A DNA stretch of 54,419 bases from NCBI GenBank assembly GCA_947305795.1, contig CAMZEK010000014.1, positions 1 through 54,419 of the forward strand, written 5' to 3'. The notes under the pieces were generated by a model. That model saw nothing but the letters and a program-made list of their open reading frames with translations. It made no database searches and was not told the DNA's origin. Position numbers and translations under genes: made by a program. Numbering within the stretch: position 1 is the first letter of the stretch; the number at the start of each line of letters is the position of its first letter. Below, piece by piece: positions 48,594 through 54,419 of the stretch. The DNA is from an uncultured Bacteroidales bacterium. GTDB taxonomy: Bacteria > Bacteroidota > Bacteroidia > Bacteroidales > F082.

Positions 48594-48700
48594 TATTTTT
48601 GCAGCGGTTTTTAACCGACCTATTCGTTTTTTGTAGAAAAGGTTTCATAATTTTGGTTTTTGGTTCTTGAAAACCCCAGTTTTGGCTGGGGTTTTCTTGT
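48594..48700 (+). ncRNA. Candidate small RNA (orphan promoter to terminator)
   Basis: A plus-strand -7 box TATTTTTG (48594-48601) is followed by a small hairpin (CGGTT-TTT-AACCG, 48605-48617), a U-rich stretch, and a strong hairpin AAAACCCCAG/CTGGGGTTTT (48670-48695) with a T-rich tail. No plus-strand ORF exists in the 255-base gap. The predicted transcript is about 90 nt. The hairpin may alternatively serve only as a terminator for the convergent minus-strand gene. Confidence 0.4.
48670..48700. terminator. Bidirectional hairpin terminator
   Basis: Ten-bp perfect stem AAAACCCCAG/CTGGGGTTTT with loop TTTTGG. The plus side continues CTTGTTTT. It also lies 11 bases after the stop of the minus-strand T9SS gene. 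Confidence 0.85.
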
Positions 48701-48710
48701 TTTAGGTAGG

Positions 48711-50048
48711 TCAGTCCAGCACAACCTTCACGGCGGTGCTTCCTGCCTTGACCACATAAAGCCCAGGTTTCAGGCTGATGCGGCAGTTCGTCGTTTGGCT
48801 TTCCTTGGCCACGCTGCGACCCAGCAGGTCATAAACAACGACGTCGGTCGGTGTAAGGCTTTCCATGATGAGGCTTGCATCGGAGACATACACCTTCAGC
48901 TCGCTGCTGTTCTCTTCAATGTCTGTCATATCGGAGTAATACAAGGTAAACTGGGTGTCAATCGTCGAGGAAACCATTTTTGTGTCGAGCCATCGGTAGG
49001 TGATGGGGAGCGCTTCGCCCAAGTCGCTCTTGAAATAAGCTGAGTTCAAATCCCAAAAGGCCTCGCAGCCCATCATCTCAGCGGCCTTTTTCTCGGTGTC
49101 GAAACGGTTGGAATATTCGTCGCGCACAATCCATTCGGATTCGTTGTAGATGCTAGTGGTCTTCGAGACCAATTCACCGTCCGAATCGTAATAGAAATCG
49201 GTCTTGCCGTCAAACGACATGTCGCCGCCGCCAAACCAACCGCCGGAATAGGAGGTTTGGCTGCTGACGCGGTCACCGTTGTATTCAAATTCGATTTTGC
49301 CAATGAGCATCCAGCCGTTGCCGCCCCACATCATCCTCATGTAGCTCAAGAGCTCAGTGCAACGGCCGTTCTCGTAGCACAACGAGTCCTTGGAGCTGAC
49401 GCGCCATTGCCCATTACGGATGGTGGAGTAGATTTGAGTGGACAGTTGGCCTTCGTCGTTGTAAACGTATTCGTATTTGCCGCTTTCATCCCATTGCGTT
49501 CCGCTGGATTGGTAAATCATCAGTTCGGTGATTCTTTGACCGTCGTAAGTGTATGCCCACTTGTTTTGGTTGTGCCAAACGGAGTCGAAACGTGAGGTGA
49601 CGATGGAATCGGTTAAGCCTGTCGCGCCGTAATAACTGCTTTGATTGTGATAGGGAACCCAATTCTCGGCATCCCATCTGAAGTGCAGTTCTTGGGTGAG
49701 GTTTCCGTTCTCGTCATAGCTGAATTCGCTTTTGTCGGAAGGCTGCCATTGGTTGTTTTCCAAAATGGAATAGATTTCGGTGTTCCAAAGGCCTTGGTTG
49801 GTGTAGGTGTACTCGCTTTTCCATTGGGTCCAGTCAAAGTTGTCGCTGCCCACGACGCTGTCCAAGCGAGCGGTGAATTGGCGGGTGAAGCGGTGCGCCT
49901 TGTTAGGATTGCCGAGACTTTCGGGATGCTCGGCTTCATAGAGGCATTTCTCCAAGGTGTTGCGGAAGAACTTGGGATTGTCTTTGTGTTGTGCCATCAT
50001 GGGAAGGGCCAAGCACAAGGCTGTTATGATGATGATTGATTTTTTCAT
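48711..50048 (-). CDS. T9SS-secreted protein with YD-like repeats
   Basis: A 445-residue protein with a signal peptide (IIIITALCLALPMMAQ). Residues 80-340 hold about six repeats of roughly 45 residues, each with a 'Y.Y...G' step: EYTYTNQGLWNTEIYSILEN, EFSYDENGNLTQELHFRWD, WAYTYDGQRITELMIY, EYVYNDEGQLSTQIYSTIRN, FEYNGDRVSSQTSYSGG, DFYYDSDGELVSKTTSIYNE. These resemble YD/RHS-like strands. The C-terminus (VVVYDLLGRSVAKES...LKPGLYVVKAG) is a short T9SS sorting domain. It is 8 bases after the C10 protease gene, so the two are co-transcribed. The function is unknown. Confidence 0.82.
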   Translation of the reverse strand: MKKSIIIITALCLALPMMAQHKDNPKFFRNTLEKCLYEAEHPESLGNPNKAHRFTRQFTARLDSVVGSDNFDWTQWKSEYTYTNQGLWNTEIYSILENNQWQPSDKSEFSYDENGNLTQELHFRWDAENWVPYHNQSSYYGATGLTDSIVTSRFDSVWHNQNKWAYTYDGQRITELMIYQSSGTQWDESGKYEYVYNDEGQLSTQIYSTIRNGQWRVSSKDSLCYENGRCTELLSYMRMMWGGNGWMLIGKIEFEYNGDRVSSQTSYSGGWFGGGDMSFDGKTDFYYDSDGELVSKTTSIYNESEWIVRDEYSNRFDTEKKAAEMMGCEAFWDLNSAYFKSDLGEALPITYRWLDTKMVSSTIDTQFTLYYSDMTDIEENSSELKVYVSDASLIMESLTPTDVVVYDLLGRSVAKESQTTNCRISLKPGLYVVKAGSTAVKVVLD

Positions 50049-50056
50049 GGTGCAAG

Positions 50057-52834
50057 TTATTTAAGGATGAGTTTTTGAATGCTATTGCCCGTGGAGGTGT
50101 CGGCTTTGATGAGGTAGAGTCCGCGTTGCAAGCCCGATAGGTCGAGGTTGCAGATGTCATTGGTAGCGACGGCCTTCAACACTTCCTGGCCGAGCACGTT
50201 GTAGAGGACCACGCCATTCAATCCAGGAGCGGTTACGGTGACGGATGCATTGGCGGGATTGGGGAACACGGTCATGCCGTTGTCAGCAACGTCTTCGATG
50301 CCGTAGTTGCCGTAGTAGACTTTGTTTGAAGGACTTGACTCCACTTCGCCTTGAACGCCCGTGACATAGTACATGGCACCACTGGTTTCGTTATCCATGG
50401 TAACGGTATAGTTCGTTTCGGTCACATCGGAGGCAATCAACTCTCCGTTGCAGTAGATGTTATAAGCATCGGCGGCGTATGCGGGCTGCCATTCCAGCAT
50501 CAGCTCACCTGCATCGATGTAGTTGGCTTTAAGGTGCATTGGAACCATTGTCCTGTTGATTTCGAGCTCGCGCCATTCGGGATGGTCGAGCACGGTGGCG
50601 AAGTCGGATTCGCATTGTGTGCTTTGGTAGACGGCGAAGACCTTGTAGTAATAGACCTTCCCAAATGCGTTGTTGCCTGTTTCTGTGAAAGAGGTGGCCG
50701 TCAATGATTTGACTAACTTGTAGTCGTCACCAAGCTCTTTTCTGTAAAACCTATATCCTGAGAGGCCTTCGCCCTCGGCGGCATCCCATAAGAACTTGAA
50801 CCTGCCATTTTCGAGACGTTCGTAAGTGAGGTTCTTCGGAGCCGGGCATTCAGCTTCGGCCATGGCGCAGACCGTTTCAGTAGCATCGGATTCGCCTTTC
50901 TCGGTGAAGATGGTGAGATAATAGCAGTGGCCTTCTTGAGCGGCATCCCTATCAACGAAGGTGGTGCCATCGGAAACCATGGAGTACAAAAGGCCGTCAC
51001 GATAGATGTTGTAGCCATATCCATGTTGTGCCACATCTGTCCATGAGAGGATGATATCCTGACCGTCGATTTCGGCAACGAGGCCGGTGGGCAGCTCGAT
51101 GATTTCGCCGATTTCGCCACAGGCATTGTTGGCGATGAAGAAAGTGCCAACGGGCATGCCGTCCGATGGGCCGTCATACTTGAAGATGAGGTTGTCCTCG
51201 CTGTCCTTGATGACGAAACTGAGGTTGGTGGTATCGGTAGGAGCTGACCAAACGAACCTGACACGTCCCATGGCCATTTCGACTTCGTAGGAGCTTTCTT
51301 CTCCACGGTCGGGGGTGATTTGTGAGAACATAATGCCGGCGGAATTGTACATCGACAGTTTGCCGCCATACCATCCTTCGCCTTGGCTCGTGGTCGTGAC
51401 CGTCCAAGTGCAGGTGGGGCCAAGGTTGACCTCGTCAAAAAAGACTTTCTTGCCGTTGTTGCCTTTGTAAACAGGGTAGATGGTGTAGTTGACCAGGATG
51501 GGTGCGCCAACGGGGTCGATGTAAGTCATGGCCTCGCCAGGAGTGAGGTTCTCGAACACTTTCACGATATTCTCGTCACGCATGATGACGACTTGGCTGA
51601 GGGTGTCGATGGGGGTTCCATTACGGGTGAGGGCCGGATTGATCCAATTCAACGTGGCCGTGAAGGCATCGTCGCCATTAGGGACCGCCGTGAAGTTGGT
51701 GACGGGTTTGGGCGTGTTGTCGAAGACTTCGGCAGGTACATAGTTGAAGATGGCGTCCGCGCCGCCGTTGTAGTCGATTTCGTCGACCACAAACCAGCCG
51801 TTGCTGCTGCCGCCCCAGCCCCAGTTGAAGTGGAAGAGGTCGTTTTCGTCGTAGCCGTCGCAAACGAAGGCATGACCAGCGTCTGAGCTATTGCCTGAGT
51901 AATAGACCGGCCAGCCTTGGTCGAAGGAATCTTTCAGCATGGCCTGCCATTCTTCCAACGAATAGCTGTCGCGTTTGCGGAGGCGGGCCTTGTTGGAATA
52001 GCCGAAATACATCAGCACGGCGTCGGGCACGTCTTCGGAATAGGCGCCGCTGCCCGAGCCGGAGTACATCATGTCGACTGCGACGCCGCAGTGGTACATG
52101 AAATAGGCGACCGCGTCGATTTTTTCTTGAGATGAAGAGTTGGTGATGGTGAGGGGCATGTTGTCCCAGTCGTAGGTTGTCTCGCCGAAGTTGGCCGACA
52201 GCGTTTCCCCTTCATAAAAATAGGAGTGGCTTCCTGATCCTTGGGTGGGGTGGTTCCAATACTTCATCACCTGCGACATGGCGGTGGCCACGCATCCAGC
52301 GTATGCCTTCCCTCCAGGGCCGCCAGAGGCATGGGGGCAGAAGTAGTTGTAAGGATCGTTTTGGTTCCAGCGGGTTTCGACGAGATAGGTGGCCTTTTTG
52401 CCACGATTGCGCGAAGGCAGTTTCCCGCTCTCCTTGAGCATCTCCCATTCCACTGCGACTTCAGCGCTTTGGGCGGTTCTGTGGGTTTGGCTACGTCCCT
52501 CGGCGATGGAGTTGAGGTAATAGGCTGCTTCGGGCGACATGTTTTCGGTCTCAAAGATGCCTTCGTCGGAATAACCCACGATGGGGCGGTAGTTGTCGTC
52601 GGCTGAAAGGATGACGAACCCCGTGTCGCCGAAGTTGAAGACATAAAACGAGGTCTCGCCTCGTGCCGTCATGCCCGTGTAGACCAGTTGCATGTCGGAG
52701 AGTTGGCAGGCTTGGTTGAGGTTGGCGTTCACGAACTCCAAGCCCAATTCCTTTGCCCTGTCGACCCCAATGGGGTGGGCGTAGACGCCTATGCTACAGA
52801 GCAATACGAAAAAGAGGATAAATACTTTCTTCAT
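50057..52834 (-). CDS. C10-family cysteine protease (streptopain-like) with FN3-like domains and T9SS tail
   Basis: A 925-residue protein with a signal peptide (MKKVFILFFVLLCSIGVYAH). Residues 20-150 are the Spi-type propeptide (FYVFNFGDTGFVILSADDNY, PIVGYSDEG). The catalytic domain has Cys181 (YAGCVATAMSQVMKYWNHP), His321 (SDAGHAFVCDGYD) and the Asn/Trp loop FHFNWGWGGSSNGWF (Asn338). From about 375 on there are several fibronectin type III-like modules (ATLNWINPAL, GYNIYRDGLLYSMV, GYRFYRKELG). The last 80 residues are a T9SS sorting domain (TVFPNPANASVTVT...LQRGLYLIKAD). Related enzymes include streptopain and gingivalis/Prevotella interpains. Likely a secreted protein-degrading or virulence enzyme. 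Confidence 0.94.
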   Translation of the reverse strand: MKKVFILFFVLLCSIGVYAHPIGVDRAKELGLEFVNANLNQACQLSDMQLVYTGMTARGETSFYVFNFGDTGFVILSADDNYRPIVGYSDEGIFETENMSPEAAYYLNSIAEGRSQTHRTAQSAEVAVEWEMLKESGKLPSRNRGKKATYLVETRWNQNDPYNYFCPHASGGPGGKAYAGCVATAMSQVMKYWNHPTQGSGSHSYFYEGETLSANFGETTYDWDNMPLTITNSSSQEKIDAVAYFMYHCGVAVDMMYSGSGSGAYSEDVPDAVLMYFGYSNKARLRKRDSYSLEEWQAMLKDSFDQGWPVYYSGNSSDAGHAFVCDGYDENDLFHFNWGWGGSSNGWFVVDEIDYNGGADAIFNYVPAEVFDNTPKPVTNFTAVPNGDDAFTATLNWINPALTRNGTPIDTLSQVVIMRDENIVKVFENLTPGEAMTYIDPVGAPILVNYTIYPVYKGNNGKKVFFDEVNLGPTCTWTVTTTSQGEGWYGGKLSMYNSAGIMFSQITPDRGEESSYEVEMAMGRVRFVWSAPTDTTNLSFVIKDSEDNLIFKYDGPSDGMPVGTFFIANNACGEIGEIIELPTGLVAEIDGQDIILSWTDVAQHGYGYNIYRDGLLYSMVSDGTTFVDRDAAQEGHCYYLTIFTEKGESDATETVCAMAEAECPAPKNLTYERLENGRFKFLWDAAEGEGLSGYRFYRKELGDDYKLVKSLTATSFTETGNNAFGKVYYYKVFAVYQSTQCESDFATVLDHPEWRELEINRTMVPMHLKANYIDAGELMLEWQPAYAADAYNIYCNGELIASDVTETNYTVTMDNETSGAMYYVTGVQGEVESSPSNKVYYGNYGIEDVADNGMTVFPNPANASVTVTAPGLNGVVLYNVLGQEVLKAVATNDICNLDLSGLQRGLYLIKADTSTGNSIQKLILK

Positions 52835-52916
52835 AGTGTGATTATTTATGGTTGATTATTCTGTTTTTGATGCAAGACTATAGTGTAGCTTTTGTGTTTC
52901 AGTTTTGTAAATCAAG

Positions 52917-54119
52917 TCATTCCATCTGCGTATAGTCGCGTGCGAGGCCGCCTTGTGAGGTTTCCTTGTAGAGCGACGGCAGGTCTTTCCCGGTTTCCTT
53001 CATGGTTTCCACTACCTTGTCGAACGACACGCGGTGACGACCGTCTGAGAAAGAAGAGTAGATGTTGGAGTCCAAGGCACGGGCGGCGGCGTAAGCGTTG
53101 CGCTCTATGCAAGGAATCTGCACGAGGCCGCAGACAGGGTCGCAGGTCATGCCCAAGTGATGCTCCAAGGCCATCTCGGCAGCGTATTCGATCTGTGCGG
53201 GACTGCCTCCAAAGAGTTGGTTGGCGGCAGCGGCGGCCATGGCGCAGGCCACGCCCACCTCGCCTTGACAACCTACTTCGGCCCCCGAGATGGAAGCATT
53301 GGTGCGCACGATGTCGCCCACCAAGCCTGCTGTCACTAAGGCACGGATGATGCGCAGGTCGGTGAACTCGTAGTTCTTGGAGAGGTGATACAACACGGCT
53401 GGCAGCACGCCGCAGGAACCGCATGTCGGTGCTGTGACGATACGACCGCCCGAGGCGTTTTCTTCCGAAGCGGCCAGGGCGTAGGAATACACCAATCCAC
53501 GGTTACGTAAGGTGTGGGTATACCCCGAGGCCTTGATGTGGTACATGGCGGCCTTGCGGCTCAAGTTGAGCGGTCCAGGCAACACACCTTCAGCCTCCAA
53601 TCCACGCTCAACGGCGTCCTTCATCACCTGCCACACCTCCAGCATGTACGCTTCTATTTCCTGTTGGTTCTCGTACTCGTAGACATATTCCCAGTAGGTG
53701 CGTCCACGCTGTTCGCACCAGTTCAGGATGTCGGTCATCTTGGAAAGCGGATAAATCTCAGGTTGTTCGCTCTGTTTGCCTTCTTCGGCGAGGTTGCCGC
53801 CTCCGATGCTGTAGACTGTCCATTCGCCCAACAGTTCTTTGGCTTCATCGAAAGCTTTGAAAAGCATTCCGTTGGGATGGAAAGGCAGGATGATGTCAGG
53901 CCTCCAGACGATTTCCGTCGGGGCTTGCAACGTATTGAGGATGGCCCAGTCGGTCATGTGGCCTTTGCCCGTCGCGGCGAGGCTACCGTAAAGTGTCACC
54001 TCGAAGGAAGCAGCATCGGGATACCGCTCGTTGAAGATGGAAGCGGCTTTTTGCGGCCCCATGGTGTGGCTGCTTGAAGGGCCTATCCCTATTTTGTATA
54101 TATCCTTGATGGATTTCAT
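52917..54119 (-). CDS. sdaA: L-serine ammonia-lyase (single chain, Fe-S type)
   Basis: A 400-residue protein. The start at 54119 is chosen because the -7 box TACCTTTG (54138-54145) lies between it and the longer frame. It deaminates L-serine to pyruvate. The N-terminal domain begins SIKDIYKIGIGPSSSHTMGP. The C-terminal domain contains the cluster ligands in VTAPTCGSCGVLPAVLYHLS, GCQGEVGVACAMAAAA and MTCDPVCGLVQIPCIERNA. The fused alpha and beta parts are typical of bacterial enzymes. It lies alone after the C10 protease. Confidence 0.96.
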   Translation of the reverse strand: MKSIKDIYKIGIGPSSSHTMGPQKAASIFNERYPDAASFEVTLYGSLAATGKGHMTDWAILNTLQAPTEIVWRPDIILPFHPNGMLFKAFDEAKELLGEWTVYSIGGGNLAEEGKQSEQPEIYPLSKMTDILNWCEQRGRTYWEYVYEYENQQEIEAYMLEVWQVMKDAVERGLEAEGVLPGPLNLSRKAAMYHIKASGYTHTLRNRGLVYSYALAASEENASGGRIVTAPTCGSCGVLPAVLYHLSKNYEFTDLRIIRALVTAGLVGDIVRTNASISGAEVGCQGEVGVACAMAAAAANQLFGGSPAQIEYAAEMALEHHLGMTCDPVCGLVQIPCIERNAYAAARALDSNIYSSFSDGRHRVSFDKVVETMKETGKDLPSLYKETSQGGLARDYTQME

Positions 54120-54137
54120 GAATGATGATTTTAGCTG

Positions 54138-54145
54138 CAAAGGTA
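54138..54145 (-). promoter_or_regulatory. -7 box of sdaA
   Basis: TACCTTTG on the minus strand, 18 bases before the start at 54119. Confidence 0.65.
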
Positions 54146-54211
54146 CGGCATAATGTTTACTTTTGCAAAGAAATAATCGGGAGCTCTGCAAAAGACATTC
54201 TCATGTATACG

Positions 54212-54248
54212 AAAAAAAAGGCTGTAAATCTTGATTTACAGCCTTTTA
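54212..54248. terminator. Bidirectional hairpin terminator
   Basis: Stem AAAAGGCTGTAAATC/GATTTACAGCCTTTT with a two-base loop; T runs on both strands. It is upstream of sdaA, so it must end a transcript from another unit, perhaps the gene beyond the right edge reading leftward. Confidence 0.8.
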
Positions 54249-54302
54249 TGTAGCCCATAGCGGAATCATAAACCTTATTTCGGTGAAATAATTTTATTAT
54301 TT

Positions 54303-54350
54303 AATATCATTGATATTCAATTATATATCCGATAAATTGTTAAATCGGAT
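54303..54350. repeat. Two palindromes in the AT-rich 3' region
   Basis: AATATC-ATT-GATATT (54303-54317, perfect) and ATCCGAT...ATCGGAT (54327-54350). The 300 bases from 54120 to the end hold no gene. The palindromes may be operators of the gene beginning beyond the window. Confidence 0.5.
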
Positions 54351-54379
54351 AATAGATTTATTACGCTATATTGCATTTC

Positions 54380-54410
54380 TTTCGGGCATTTTTACTATTT
54401 TTGCCCGAAA
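54380..54410 (+). promoter_or_regulatory. Promoter embedded in a 9-bp inverted repeat
   Basis: A plus-strand -7 box TATTTTTG (54396-54403) lies in the inverted repeat TTTCGGGCA...TGCCCGAAA (54380-54410, 13-base spacer). The gene it would drive starts beyond the window. An operator overlapping the promoter is the simplest reading. Confidence 0.5.
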
Positions 54411-54419
54411 CTAACACAC

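Overview
The window looks like a chromosomal segment from an uncultured Bacteroidales (Bacteroidota). Evidence: most transcription units start behind the Bacteroidota -7 box (TAnnTTTG, often TATCTTTG or TATTTTTG); many secreted proteins end in a type IX secretion (T9SS) sorting domain (YPNP...G.Y.V...); a PorT-type T9SS protein, a GWxTD protein, FeoAB fused in one chain and a cobalamin-riboswitch locus with a BtuG-like lipoprotein are all present. I see no rRNA, phage, insertion sequence or CRISPR array. The genus cannot be named from the sequence alone.

Layout. 1-1.6 kb: tail of a membrane protein, a YtrA-type GntR regulator and a GIN-domain lipoprotein. 1.85-2.1 kb: two serine tRNAs on the minus strand. 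2.2-8.9 kb: a TPR/HTH membrane regulator, a GWxTD protein, a lipid A-type acyltransferase and a glycosyltransferase, convergent aroQ, and a ferredoxin-type aldo/keto reductase. 9-17.2 kb: large T9SS cargo (propeller plus InlB-like repeats, IgGFc-binding-like protein, a third cargo protein) with a second TPR/HTH regulator. 17.3-22.7 kb: a cobalamin riboswitch followed by a surface protein with three transcobalamin-C-like repeats, a second T9SS protein, a BtuG-like propeller lipoprotein, a Cys-rich CWC protein and a BtuF-like lipoprotein. 22.7-27.1 kb: a DUF4143-type ATPase, fused FeoA-FeoB with its small Cys-rich partner, and a VESFPD-repeat protein. 27.2-33.9 kb: a third TPR/HTH regulator, a pseudo-M23/S41 peptidase, an unknown secreted protein and dgt. 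33.9-43.3 kb: mostly housekeeping (rRNA/tRNA methyltransferase, rpsF-rpsR-rplI, wecB, radC, rpsT, mtaB, miaB, lplA, tRNA-Glu). 43.4-54.1 kb: porT, C69 dipeptidase, rarA, an EcsC-like protein, two T9SS proteins including a C10 (streptopain-like) protease, and L-serine ammonia-lyase.

The most notable block is the cobalamin locus. It combines a B12 riboswitch with surface proteins carried by T9SS rather than only by lipoproteins. Its first product has three copies of a domain that resembles the C-terminal cobalamin-binding domain of transcobalamin and intrinsic factor. Other points of interest are 33-bp phased repeats at two promoters (one with no gene behind it), three paralogous lipoprotein-TPR-TM-HTH regulators placed beside secreted-protein genes, a candidate knotted repeat protein, an orphan promoter/terminator pair that may encode a small RNA, and a Bacteroidales intergenic repeat that has become part of a lipoprotein signal peptide.
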